DNA of 11,331 bases, from the NCBI GenBank assembly GCA_900553965.1, contig USFX01000081.1:1-11331 (forward strand), in the 5' to 3' direction. This DNA is from an uncultured Prevotella sp. GTDB taxonomy: Bacteria; Bacteroidota; Bacteroidia; Bacteroidales; Bacteroidaceae. A program made the translations under genes and the position numbers. The notes below the pieces were generated by a model. It had not been told where the DNA came from and did no database searches. It was given only the letters and a program-made list of their open reading frames with translations. Positions 1 to 7,545 of the stretch are shown piece after piece; within the stretch, counting starts at the first letter, position 1; every line of letters starts with the position of its first letter.

Positions 1-286
1 CCACGAAGAGGTCGCCCAGCCGAGGGCTGCTGCCCAGTGTCGACGTGTTGCCGTTGATCTGTCCCTGTATCTTATATTCAAAATCGTCCATAATCCGGCC
101 GCCCACCGACACCCGCGCCATGCGCAGGTTGAACGAATTGCTGTTGTCGCCGTCCTTCAGCGACGCCTGATACTGGCCGAGAAAATAGCCGCTGAACTTC
201 GGTTTGCTGACTATGCTGCCGGCTTTCTGTGCTCCGGCGGCGACAGCGGCGAGGAGTAGGGCGGCTGTGATAAACAGTCTGTTCAT
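1..286 (-). CDS. Outer-membrane porin-like protein, N-terminal part (runs off left edge)
   Basis: The first 95 residues of a secreted protein are visible; the rest lies beyond position 1. The start is the ATG at 286-284. Residues 1-19 form a typical signal peptide: Asn-Arg, then a hydrophobic Leu/Ala stretch, ending Ala-Gly-Ala before Gln20. The mature part begins KPKFSGYFLGQYQAS, followed by alternating polar and hydrophobic segments (SFNLRMARVSVGGRI, FEYKIQGQING). This resembles the first beta strands of phosphate-selective porin O/P-type outer-membrane proteins of Bacteroidetes; the family call is inference from pattern. It begins 60 bp after the rlmD stop on the same strand, and I see no TAnnTTTG element in that gap, so co-transcription from rlmD is plausible. 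With two thirds or more missing, substrate and completeness cannot be judged. Confidence 0.6.
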   Translation of the reverse strand, partial: MNRLFITAALLLAAVAAGAQKAGSIVSKPKFSGYFLGQYQASLKDGDNSNSFNLRMARVSVGGRIMDDFEYKIQGQINGNTSTLGSSPRLGDLFV

Positions 287-346
287 TGCTTATATATTCA
301 ATAATGTGTGCGTGACGGCGTCCAACGGTTCCGCCGCACCTCCGTT

Positions 347-1798
347 TCACGCCTCCTGTGCCGTCCTCCTTTCGAGCAGGACGACGTTTTCGACATGGGG
401 CGTATGGGGGAACATGTCCACTGGCTGGACCTCCACAACCTTGTAGTCGGCGTTGAGCGCGGCCAGGTCGCGGGCCTGCGTGGCGGGATTGCAGCTCACG
501 TAGACGATGCGCTTCGGCGCGGCGCGGAGGATGGTGCTGATGACGTCGGCATGCATGCCGGCGCGTGGCGGGTCGGTGATGATGACGTCAGGCCGTCCGT
601 GGGCGGCGATGAAGCTGTCGTTGAGGATGTCCTTCATGTCGCCGGCATAGAAAAGCGTGTTGCTGATGCCGTTTATCTCAGAGTTTATCTTTGCGTCCTC
701 GATGGCCTCGGGAACATATTCGATGCCGATGACCTTGCGGGCGTTGCGCGCCACGAAATTGGCGATGGTTCCCGTTCCGGTGTATAGGTCATAGACAAGC
801 TCGTCGCCCGTGAGAGCGGCGAACTCGCGTGCCACGGCATAGAGATGATACGCCTGTTCGGTGTTCGTCTGATAGAAGCTCTTCGGACCGACCTTGAAGC
901 GCAGCTCCTCCATCTTCTCGAAGATATGGTCGTTGCCCCGGAAGGTCAGAATCTCCTGATCGCCGATGGTGTCGTTGCACTTCTGATTGTCGAGATACAT
1001 CAGCGACGTGATCTCGGGGAACGTGTCGGCCACGTGCTGCAGCAGCGCCTTGGCGCGCTCGTCGTCGCCCTCCTCGTCGTAGTGGAACTGGATGATGACC
1101 ATCCATTCGCCCGTGTTGGAGTTGCGGATGATGATGTCGCGCAGCAGTCCCTTCTGTGCCCTGAGGTCGAAGAAAGTCATTCCGGTTGCGATGGCATAGT
1201 CGCGGATGGCGTTGCGGATGCGGTTGTGCAGGTCGTCCATCAGCCAGCACTTCTCGATGGGGAGGATTTTGTCGAAGGCACCGGTGATATGGAATCCGAT
1301 GGCGTTACGCTCGATGTCCGATCCCGCTTCACCCTCTTTCGGGAGTGTCGCTATCTCTTCCTTCGTCATCCAGCGTCTGTTGGCGCAGCCGAACTCCAGT
1401 TTGTTGCGGTATTCACTCGTCTTCACCGAGCCCATTATCGGCCGGAACTCCGGCAACTCCACCTTTCCGATGCGGCGCAGCTGGTCGTGAACCTGCTTCT
1501 GCTTGGCCTTGAGCTGTTCCTCGTAGGGGAGGTTCTGCCACTTACATCCGCCGCAGACCCCGAAGTGGCTGCACATCGGTGTCTCGCGCACCTTGCTGTA
1601 TTCGCGGAAGCGGACGACCTCCGCCTCACAGTAGCTGTGCTTTTTCTTTCTTATCTGAAGGTCCACGACATCGCCCGGAACCGTGAACGGCACGAAGACG
1701 ACCATGTCCTCAACCCTCGCCAGCGACTTGCCTTCGGCGGCCACATCCGTGATGGTCACGTTCTCCAGTATCGGCAACGCTTTTCTCTTTCTGCTCAT
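347..1798 (-). CDS. rlmD: 23S rRNA (uracil-5-)-methyltransferase, RlmD/RumA type
   Basis: A 483-residue SAM-dependent RNA methyltransferase of the TrmA/RlmD family, which makes 5-methyluridine in 23S rRNA (U1939 in the E. coli enzyme). Residues 1-65 fit a TRAM RNA-binding domain. Four cysteines in the RumA [4Fe-4S] pattern are present: C76, C82, C85 (CSHFGVCGGCKW) and C184. The C-terminal half has FYQTN (308-312), the SAM loop DLYTGTGTI (337-345), DPPRAGM (409-415), the nucleophile C436 in SCNPATQARD, and the general-base motif HTPHVEN with E470. All expected catalytic residues are present. It is somewhat longer than the E. coli protein (433 aa), with extra sequence around residues 145-170 and 240-285. 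The start ATG has an AT-rich upstream (acatataa) and no Shine-Dalgarno. Bacteroidetes can carry more than one paralogue, so the exact uridine modified (747 or 1939) is not certain. Confidence 0.93.
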   Translation of the reverse strand: MSRKRKALPILENVTITDVAAEGKSLARVEDMVVFVPFTVPGDVVDLQIRKKKHSYCEAEVVRFREYSKVRETPMCSHFGVCGGCKWQNLPYEEQLKAKQKQVHDQLRRIGKVELPEFRPIMGSVKTSEYRNKLEFGCANRRWMTKEEIATLPKEGEAGSDIERNAIGFHITGAFDKILPIEKCWLMDDLHNRIRNAIRDYAIATGMTFFDLRAQKGLLRDIIIRNSNTGEWMVIIQFHYDEEGDDERAKALLQHVADTFPEITSLMYLDNQKCNDTIGDQEILTFRGNDHIFEKMEELRFKVGPKSFYQTNTEQAYHLYAVAREFAALTGDELVYDLYTGTGTIANFVARNARKVIGIEYVPEAIEDAKINSEINGISNTLFYAGDMKDILNDSFIAAHGRPDVIITDPPRAGMHADVISTILRAAPKRIVYVSCNPATQARDLAALNADYKVVEVQPVDMFPHTPHVENVVLLERRTAQEA

Positions 1799-1870
1799 TT
1801 ATATGTCTTTGTTGTTTGTTCTCTGTTTGTTCCGATTCTCTGAAATGGCGGTTTCCAGCCAATCAGTCTG

Positions 1871-1878
1871 CAAAATTA
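1871..1878 (-). promoter_or_regulatory. Candidate -7 element for rlmD (TAATTTTG)
   Basis: The minus strand reads TAATTTTG, an exact match to the Bacteroidetes TAnnTTTG -7 box, about 73 bp before the rlmD start. No TTTG is visible at the expected -33 distance (around 1898-1902), so the promoter is half-supported. Confidence 0.45.
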
Positions 1879-1970
1879 ATAATTTCCTGTCATATAAGCC
1901 ATTTGTTGATGATAATTTTCGGCTTCAGCTGTTCACTGACGCCGTTGCGGCACGTTTGTCTGCCCTGCAA

Positions 1971-2027
1971 GTCATTGTCTTTCCAATGAGTCATTGTCCG
2001 GCAGGCAGGTCATTGCCCGATATACAT
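1971..2027. repeat. Three direct repeats GTCATTGYC at 19-bp period, with a palindrome
   Basis: GTCATTGTC occurs at 1971-1979 and 1990-1998, and GTCATTGCC at 2009-2017; the starts are exactly 19 bp apart both times. The sequence between them differs, so this is not a simple tandem duplication. The middle copy lies in a perfect 13-bp palindrome, CAATGA-G-TCATTG (1984-1996). The set lies about 90-150 bp upstream of the candidate rlmD -7 element. The spacing of nearly two helical turns suits a set of protein-binding sites on one DNA face, but no regulator is identified. Confidence 0.5.
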
Positions 2028-2119
2028 GACGTATGAAGAGCTGTCATGATAATATCACGGAATTTAACATTTGAAAATTTTAATTCTGGAGAACAGCGAA
2101 GCCGAAATCCTGACATTTC

Positions 2120-2262
2120 GCCGCCGTCGTCCTCCCGTTTTTCCGTCGCCGCCGACCCGGGAGGGCCTTACGGGGTTGCGAAAGCAGCCCCGTCGCATGA
2201 TGACGGCGGCCCCGTTGCAATGCAATGAGGGCCTTGCCGCAAGGCCGTAAGGCCCTTACGGC
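2120..2262. repeat. GC-rich cluster of nested inverted repeats, non-coding
   Basis: Several stems are packed into about 140 bp. Stem 1 pairs 2129-2137 with 2158-2166 (one G-U pair), with a small GTCG/CGAC stem in its loop (2145-2148 with 2153-2156). Stem 2 pairs 2171-2179 with 2184-2192 (one G-U pair) around a GAAA tetraloop. Stem 3 pairs 2230-2236 with 2240-2246. Stem 4 pairs 2244-2251 with 2255-2262 around GCC. Long-range alternatives exist: GGGCCTTACGG (2163-2173) is the perfect complement of 2245-2255, and GCCGCCGTC (2120-2128) of 2202-2210. Stems 3 and 4 share bases and so exclude each other. The flanks are AT-rich. It may be a dispersed palindromic repeat or a structured RNA; no clear U-tract follows. 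The strand of any transcript is unknown. Confidence 0.55.
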
Positions 2263-2855
2263 AGAACTTTCGGGCTGATTTTATTGCACACTTTCAGGGT
2301 TTTTGCTGTAACGCGCTGTAGCTCAGGTGATAAAAGATGCACGTGCAAAACTCGCGAATTTGCGGCCAAAAGATTTTTGTTTCTGAAAAACGCAAGGATT
2401 TTGAGGCATTTGTCCGCTTAATTCTGAGTTTTTAACAGTTTAATTCAACGCAAAGATGTGAAAACGAGAATGTTTTTCACGTAAGGCATAATATTGTTTT
2501 TGCCATAAAGGGACATCGCAATGTGTAGTGGCATGCCTTGGGCATGTTTTCATAGGTATCCTTTTGATTGACTTTGTGCAAAGGACACATTATATATGTT
2601 ATGAGCGTGTGTGAGGATAAAGAAAAACGTGCTCCGGTGTGGCGGTATGGTGCTCGTATTATTTTCATATATGTTTTGTGGTATGGTTCAGGCAGGCAGA
2701 GAACGCCGTGACGGACATTCGCACGACCGGTTCTGAAACGCGGCCGGCGAGGGATGGCTGTCATTTTTTTGCCGGAGAAATATGATGGGCAGTATATCCG
2801 TAATCGCGTGATTTGTATAAATGTAATATAGACATTGCAAATTTTCTGTATTTTT
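2263..2855. other. AT-rich intergenic stretch without a convincing gene
   Basis: I see no credible coding region here on either strand; short open frames lack recognisable protein character and start signals. Small structures are GTGAAAA/TTTTCAC (2458-2464 with 2474-2480, 9-nt loop), CATGCC-TTG-GGCATG followed by TTTT (2532-2550, a weak terminator-like hairpin on the plus strand), and CTTTG-TG-CAAAG (2572-2583). A segment resembling the tRNA D-arm box (TAGCTCAGGTGATA, 2319-2332) has no matching T-arm. Part of this stretch could be decayed sequence or a dispersed repeat. Confidence 0.4.
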
Positions 2856-2887
2856 TTTGGATAAGAAATATAAATGAGCTATATTTG
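2856..2887 (+). promoter_or_regulatory. Promoter of ppdK (TTTG-N20-TATATTTG)
   Basis: A full match to the Bacteroidetes housekeeping promoter: the -33 TTTG at 2856-2859, a 20-bp spacer, and the -7 TATATTTG at 2880-2887. Transcription would begin near 2893, giving a 5' leader of about 50 nt, AT-rich and without a Shine-Dalgarno sequence, before the ATG at 2944. Confidence 0.8.
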
Positions 2888-2943
2888 CAAAACATAATAA
2901 AGAAAACAATAATAGTGTTAATCGTAAATAAAACAACTAACTT

Positions 2944-5664
2944 ATGAGTGAAAAAAGAGTTTATACCTTCGGCAACGGTAAGGCCGAGGGTAAGGCTGAC
3001 ATGAGAAACCTTCTCGGAGGTAAAGGTGCCAACCTGGCGGAGATGAATCTTATCGGAGTGCCCGTACCCCCGGGATTTACAATTACTACGGATGTATGTA
3101 ACGAATACTTTGAAAAAGGTAAGGAAGACGTTGTTGCCCTTCTGAAGGAGGACGTCAACAATGCCGTTGCCCATATCGAAGGTCTGATGAACAGCAAGTT
3201 CGGCAACGTGGAGAACCCGTTGCTCGTCAGCGTGCGTTCGGGTGCCCGTGCCTCTATGCCCGGTATGATGGACACCATCCTCAACCTCGGTCTCAATGAT
3301 GAGGTCGCTGCCGGACTGGCCAAGAAAACAGGAAACGAGCGTTTCGTTTATGACAGCTACCGCCGTTTCGTGCAGATGTACGGTGACGTCGTGCTCGGCA
3401 TGAAGCCCGTCAACAAGGAGGACATCGACCCGTTCGAGGCTATCATCGAGAAGGTGAAGGAACAGCGCGGCATCAAGCTCGACAACGAGCTGAACATAGA
3501 CGAGCTGAAACAGCTTGTGGCTGAGTTCAAGGCTGCCATCAAGGAGCAGACCGGCAAGGACTTCCCGACAGACCCGATGGAGCAGCTCTGGGGTGCTATC
3601 TGCGCCGTGTTCGACTCTTGGATGAACGAGCGCGCCATCCTCTACCGCAAGATGGAGGGCATCCCCGCAGAGTGGGGTACAGCCGTCAACGTTCAGGCTA
3701 TGGTCTTCGGAAACATGGGTGACACATCGGCTACGGGTGTATGCTTCAGCCGCGACGCCGCTACGGGCGAGAACCTCTTCAACGGTGAGTATCTCGTGAA
3801 CGCACAGGGTGAGGACGTCGTTGCCGGTATCCGCACACCGCAGCAGATCACCAAGGAAGGCTCGCGCCGCTGGGCTGCCCTGCAGGGCATCAGCGAGGAG
3901 GAGCGCGCAAGCAAGTATCCCTCCATGGAGGAGGCTATGCCGGAGATTTACAACGAGCTCAATATGTTGCAGGACAAGCTCGAAAAGCACTACCACGACA
4001 TGCAGGATATGGAGTTCACCGTACAGGAGGGCAAGCTCTGGTTCCTCCAGACCCGTAACGGAAAGCGCACGGGTACGGCTATGGTTAAGATTGCAATGGA
4101 CCTGCTCCGCGAAGGTGAGATTGACGAGAAGACCGCACTGCTGCGCTGCGAGCCCCAGAAACTCGACGAGCTGCTTCACCCGGTATTCGACAAGGAAGCC
4201 CTGAAGAAGGCCAAGGTCATCACTCAGGGTCTGCCCGCTTCTCCGGGCGCTGCCTGCGGACAGATTGTCTTCCACGCTGACGACGCTCAGGCATGGCGTG
4301 CCGACGGCCACCGCGTGGTTATGGTCCGCATCGAGACCTCACCTGAGGACCTCGCCGGTATGTCGGCTGCCGAGGGTATCCTGACCGCACGCGGCGGTAT
4401 GACGTCTCACGCAGCCGTCGTTGCGCGCGGCATGGGTAAGTGCTGTGTGTCTGGCGCCGGCGCAATCAACGTCAACTACAAGGACAAGACGGTCGAGATT
4501 GAAGGTGTTGTGTATAAGGAGGGAGACTATATCTCGCTCAACGGTTCAACAGGTCAGGTTTATGCAGGCGAGATTCCGACAAAGGCTGCCGAGCTGTCAG
4601 GCGACTTCAAGGAGCTGATGGATCTCTGCGACAAGTACACCAAGCTGCAGGTTCGCACGAACGCAGATACTCCGCACGACGCACGCGTTGCCCGCGCATT
4701 CGGTGCCAAGGGTATCGGTCTGACACGTACGGAGCACATGTTCTTCGAGGATCAGAAGATTGTGGCCATGCGTGAGATGATTCTTGCCGACACAGTGGAG
4801 GGCCGCAAGAAGGCACTTGCCAAGCTGCTGCCTTATCAGAAGGCTGACTTCAAGGGCATCCTCGACGCTATGGACGGCTGTCCTGTCAACATCCGTCTGC
4901 TTGACCCGCCACTCCACGAGTTCGTTCCCCACGATCTGAAGGGACAGCAGACCATGGCAGAGGAAATGGGCGTCAGCGTTGACGAGATTCAGAAGCGCGT
5001 TGCCAGCCTGGCCGAGAACAACCCGATGCTGGGTCACCGCGGTTGCCGTCTGGGAATCACGTTCCCCGAAATCACAGAGATGCAGACACGTGCCATCCTC
5101 GGTGCAGCTTGTGAGCTGAAGAAGGAAGGCAAGAACCCCGTTCCGGAAATCATGGTTCCGCTGATCGGTATCCTCTATGAGTTCAAGCAGCAGAAGGAAA
5201 TCATCATGAAGACTGCCAAGGAAGTGTTCGCTGAGGAAGGCGTTGAGGTTGAATTTGAGGTAGGTACGATGATTGAGATACCGCGTGCTGCCCTTACCGC
5301 AGACCGTATCGCTTCTGAGGCCGAGTACTTCTCGTTCGGAACAAACGACCTGACACAGATGACATTCGGCTACTCTCGTGACGACATCGCCAGCTTCCTG
5401 CCCGCTTATCTGGACAAGAAGATTCTGAAGGTAGACCCGTTCCAGGTTCTCGACCAGAACGGTGTGGGCCAGCTCATCAAGATGGCCGTTGAGAAGGGAC
5501 GCGCTGTCCGCCCGGGCATGCGTACCGGTATCTGCGGTGAGCACGGTGGCGAGCCCAGCTCTGTGAAGTTCTGCGCAAAGGTCGGCATGAACTACGCTTC
5601 CTGCTCTCCGTTCCGCGTGCCTATCGCACGTCTGGCTGCGGCGCAGGCTGCCGTTGAGGAGTAA
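2944..5664 (+). CDS. ppdK: Pyruvate, phosphate dikinase (PPDK)
   Basis: A 906-residue cytosolic enzyme interconverting ATP + phosphate + pyruvate and AMP + PPi + phosphoenolpyruvate; in anaerobes it can work in either direction, using PPi in glycolysis. The N-terminal ATP-grasp region (about 1-380) has GGKGANLAEM (25-34) and SVRSGARASMPGMMDTI (96-112). The swivelling phosphohistidine domain carries GGMTSHAAVVARGMG with catalytic H489 (484-498); T487 in this motif matches the threonine phosphorylated by regulatory proteins in plant and some bacterial PPDKs. The C-terminal TIM barrel has RLLDPPLHEF (651-660), GTMIEIPRAAL (774-784), GTNDLTQMT (799-807) and ICGEHGG with acid/base C864. All domains are complete; length is close to the usual 870-900 residues. 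It is alone on its transcript, with its own promoter and downstream hairpins; no regulatory kinase gene is adjacent. Codon use is strongly biased (for example CTG/CTC for Leu, AAG for Lys), consistent with high expression. Confidence 0.97.
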   Translation: MSEKRVYTFGNGKAEGKADMRNLLGGKGANLAEMNLIGVPVPPGFTITTDVCNEYFEKGKEDVVALLKEDVNNAVAHIEGLMNSKFGNVENPLLVSVRSGARASMPGMMDTILNLGLNDEVAAGLAKKTGNERFVYDSYRRFVQMYGDVVLGMKPVNKEDIDPFEAIIEKVKEQRGIKLDNELNIDELKQLVAEFKAAIKEQTGKDFPTDPMEQLWGAICAVFDSWMNERAILYRKMEGIPAEWGTAVNVQAMVFGNMGDTSATGVCFSRDAATGENLFNGEYLVNAQGEDVVAGIRTPQQITKEGSRRWAALQGISEEERASKYPSMEEAMPEIYNELNMLQDKLEKHYHDMQDMEFTVQEGKLWFLQTRNGKRTGTAMVKIAMDLLREGEIDEKTALLRCEPQKLDELLHPVFDKEALKKAKVITQGLPASPGAACGQIVFHADDAQAWRADGHRVVMVRIETSPEDLAGMSAAEGILTARGGMTSHAAVVARGMGKCCVSGAGAINVNYKDKTVEIEGVVYKEGDYISLNGSTGQVYAGEIPTKAAELSGDFKELMDLCDKYTKLQVRTNADTPHDARVARAFGAKGIGLTRTEHMFFEDQKIVAMREMILADTVEGRKKALAKLLPYQKADFKGILDAMDGCPVNIRLLDPPLHEFVPHDLKGQQTMAEEMGVSVDEIQKRVASLAENNPMLGHRGCRLGITFPEITEMQTRAILGAACELKKEGKNPVPEIMVPLIGILYEFKQQKEIIMKTAKEVFAEEGVEVEFEVGTMIEIPRAALTADRIASEAEYFSFGTNDLTQMTFGYSRDDIASFLPAYLDKKILKVDPFQVLDQNGVGQLIKMAVEKGRAVRPGMRTGICGEHGGEPSSVKFCAKVGMNYASCSPFRVPIARLAAAQAAVEE

Positions 5665-5669
5665 GACAT

Positions 5670-5693
5670 TTCTGACAGAAATATTTGTCAGAA
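5670..5693 (+). other. Short hairpin just after ppdK
   Basis: TTCTGACA (5670-5677) and TGTCAGAA (5686-5693) form a perfect 8-bp stem with an 8-nt AT-rich loop, 5 nt past the ppdK stop codon. It is followed by ATTAAATAACTTTAA, not a U-tract. It may protect the mRNA 3' end or form part of a two-hairpin terminator with the next stem. Confidence 0.5.
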
Positions 5694-5706
5694 TTAAATA
5701 ACTTTA

Positions 5707-5748
5707 ATCAGGCCGCGGCAATCCGGATGACGGATGTCGCGGCCTGAT
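5707..5748 (+). terminator. Probable ppdK terminator, long GC-rich hairpin
   Basis: ATCAGGCCGCG (5707-5717) pairs perfectly with CGCGGCCTGAT (5738-5748). The stem extends inward by G-U, C-G and A-T pairs. After a bulged A at 5721 a TCCG/CGGA stem closes on a 5-nt loop, so nearly the whole element is paired. The following sequence (AGTCTTATCGTC) is only weakly T-rich, so intrinsic termination is likely but not textbook. Confidence 0.65.
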
Positions 5749-5901
5749 AGTCTTATCGTCTCCGGCCGGGACAGATGTGTTAGATTGGTGGAATGACGGT
5801 CAGAAAGAAAGCTGCTTTAGAATAAAAGCTGGTAACAGAAGATTATATTAGTTGCTCTGTATTAATATTTTATACATGTTGAGATAAAAAAGGATGATTA
5901 T

Positions 5902-5932
5902 TTTGCCATCAGGAAATAAAGTTGTATTTTTG
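5902..5932 (+). promoter_or_regulatory. Promoter of the sugar-transferase gene (TTTG-N19-TATTTTTG)
   Basis: The -33 TTTG at 5902-5905 and -7 TATTTTTG at 5925-5932 are separated by 19 bp, both exact matches to the Bacteroidetes pattern. The predicted start near 5938 leaves about 180 nt of untranslated leader. The stretch 5749-5901 upstream holds no gene or other signal I can support. Confidence 0.7.
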
Positions 5933-5937
5933 CATAA

Positions 5938-6119
5938 TGAATATTTGAATGGCCTGGCGCCGTATTGATATTATAGAAACAGGATATCGTCTATTGTCAT
6001 AAAACGTTGCACTTGATCAGTAGTGGATCGGAATGCGGCTTATGGCGATAACGGTTTTTCTGTGTTAATGTATTGTGGATATTTATAAAACAGAAGTGTA
6101 ACGAATATATATTAAGTGT
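5938..6119 (+). other. Long 5' leader of the sugar-transferase mRNA, with a possible 17-codon ORF
   Basis: If the promoter at 5902-5932 is used, about 180 nt precede the coding start, far longer than the roughly 50 nt of ppdK or 25 nt of hisG. It contains a complete small frame at 5949-6002 (MAWRRIDIIETGYRLLS), starting about 11 nt after the predicted transcript start. Only weak stems are visible (GATAT/ATATC near 5966-5988; GATC repeated at 6016 and 6027). No known riboswitch is recognised. The leader may be regulatory or simply untranslated. Confidence 0.35.
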
Positions 6120-7541
6120 ATGAATTCGAATGCTAAGACAAGCAATTTGATAAAGACCATTGTTATAATCTGCGATTTTCTGGTTTTGAACGTATTGTTG
6201 TATGTTTACATCCATTTCGGAAAGAGTCTCATGGACTTCGCGATGGATGGTGATGATAGCATTCTGGTTTTTGCAGCCAATGCCGGAATGTTGTTTGCCC
6301 AATACTTTTTTTCTACAATCGTTCATGAGCGTCGTTCCACTTCCGAGCAGGTATTACGTCAGGTGACACTTCTTGTGCTGCTGTTTGGCGTTCTGACGTT
6401 TGTTTTCCAAATCTTGTTGTTCCAATACGAAGGCCTGTCTTTCCTTGGTTTCCGTTTCGCAGGCATCTTGACGCCGGCCGTTTATGTCGGTATATTGTTG
6501 TCACGGTATTATGAGCGTTGGATAATCAAGCGTTACCGCATGATGGGCCGTAACAGGCGTGACGTTGTTTTCATAGGTTCAGACCCGCTGACTGTTGATG
6601 CTTACAGGTTTCTCGTGGGCAATCAGTTCATGGGATATCATGTTAAGGGCTATTATTCGGACTGCAGACTTGATGAGTGTCCGGAAGGATTGGAGTATTG
6701 CGGAACCATTGCTGACTTTGAAAAGCTGATGGACGCCAACGGCGGAACGGCCATTGCGGACGAGATTTATTGCAGCCTGCCTGTGGGCGAAGAGAGGAAG
6801 ATACGCCGGATAATGCGCTATTGCAACAATAATGTGGCGCATTTCTATTATATACCGTCGTTCTCTCAGATATTTGGGCATACCGTCAAGTTTGAGCATC
6901 TGGGCAAGACAATCGTCTTCACTAATTATGAGGAGCCGCTGACTAATCCCACAAACCGGTTTGTCAAGCGTACATTCGACCTTTTGGTCGCGTCCATCAT
7001 TCTGCTTTGTCTGCTTCCGTTTATCCCTATAATCGCTTTGATTATCAAGCTGCAGAGCCCCGGACCGATATTCTTCAAACAGTCCCGTACGGGTTTGAAC
7101 GGCCGTGAGTTCCAGTGCTATAAGTTCCGTTCAATGCACGTAAACAAGGATGCGGACCTTGTTCAGGCCACGGAACATGACCCGCGAAAATTCGCTTTCG
7201 GCAATTTCATGCGCAAGGCGAACATCGACGAGCTTCCCCAGTTCCTCAATGTTCTTAAAGGCGACATGAGCATTGTCGGCCCGCGGCCTCACATGCTCCA
7301 CCATACGGAGGTCTATCGTGAGCTGATTGACAAGTATATGGTGCGCCACTTCGTGAAGCCCGGTATCACGGGATGGGCACAGGTGACGGGCTATCGTGGA
7401 GAGACGAGAGAGCTCTGGCAGATGGAGGGACGTGTGCAACGGGACATCTGGTATATCGAGAACTGGAGTATATGGCTCGACCTGCGAATCATCGGCAAGA
7501 CTGCTTTGCAGATAATCATACATGATAAGAATGCTTATTAA
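6120..7541 (+). CDS. Polyprenyl-phosphate hexose-1-phosphate transferase (initiating glycosyltransferase)
   Basis: A 473-residue inner-membrane enzyme of the WcaJ/WbaP class, which moves a sugar 1-phosphate from a UDP-sugar to undecaprenyl phosphate, the first step of capsule, exopolysaccharide or O-antigen assembly. Hydrophobic segments lie near residues 9-31, 46-66, 81-102 and 108-128. A Rossmann-like CoA_binding_3-type region follows (about 145-265, starting RRDVVFIGSDP). The catalytic bacterial sugar-transferase domain (280-473) starts KRTFDLLVASIILLCLLPF, the re-entrant helix, then SPGPIFFKQSRTGLNGREF (313-331), YKFRSMH, the Asp-Glu dyad D370-E371 in IDELPQFLNVLKGDMSIVGPRPH, KPGITGWAQV (413-422), and WYIENWSIWLDLRII near the end. 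The length fits this family. No other glycan gene is adjacent, so the sugar (glucose or galactose) cannot be told. It has its own promoter and terminator. Confidence 0.9.
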   Translation: MNSNAKTSNLIKTIVIICDFLVLNVLLYVYIHFGKSLMDFAMDGDDSILVFAANAGMLFAQYFFSTIVHERRSTSEQVLRQVTLLVLLFGVLTFVFQILLFQYEGLSFLGFRFAGILTPAVYVGILLSRYYERWIIKRYRMMGRNRRDVVFIGSDPLTVDAYRFLVGNQFMGYHVKGYYSDCRLDECPEGLEYCGTIADFEKLMDANGGTAIADEIYCSLPVGEERKIRRIMRYCNNNVAHFYYIPSFSQIFGHTVKFEHLGKTIVFTNYEEPLTNPTNRFVKRTFDLLVASIILLCLLPFIPIIALIIKLQSPGPIFFKQSRTGLNGREFQCYKFRSMHVNKDADLVQATEHDPRKFAFGNFMRKANIDELPQFLNVLKGDMSIVGPRPHMLHHTEVYRELIDKYMVRHFVKPGITGWAQVTGYRGETRELWQMEGRVQRDIWYIENWSIWLDLRIIGKTALQIIIHDKNAY

Positions 7542-7545
7542 GCTA

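Noticed and set aside
845..1843. A 332-codon plus-strand frame opposite rlmD
   Set aside because: rlmD has a complete set of Fe-S and catalytic motifs; the antisense product has the Leu/Val/His-rich look of reversed coding sequence.
2046..2228. A 60-codon plus-strand frame over the hairpin cluster
   Set aside because: Its sequence is explained by the palindromic GC-rich repeats; there is no promoter, ribosome site or protein-like pattern.
2317..2336. Segment resembling the start of a tRNA (TAGCTCAGGTGATA)
   Set aside because: No T-arm box (GTTCGAnnC), no anticodon stem and no acceptor stem partner lie within the next 90 nt, so it is not a tRNA; a decayed fragment or chance match remains possible.
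2532..2550. Hairpin CATGCC-TTG-GGCATG followed by TTTT as a terminator
   Set aside because: The stem is only 6 bp and no plus-strand gene or transcript is known upstream, so it is not called as a separate terminator.
2761..4311. A 516-codon open frame on the minus strand, mostly opposite ppdK
   Set aside because: ppdK on the plus strand has all domains and catalytic motifs. The antisense frame arises from its codon bias, shows no recognisable domain, and runs at its end into low-quality AT-rich sequence.
4597..5544. A 315-codon minus-strand frame opposite the C-terminal half of ppdK
   Set aside because: Same cause: a shadow of biased codons in a highly conserved gene, with no protein family features.
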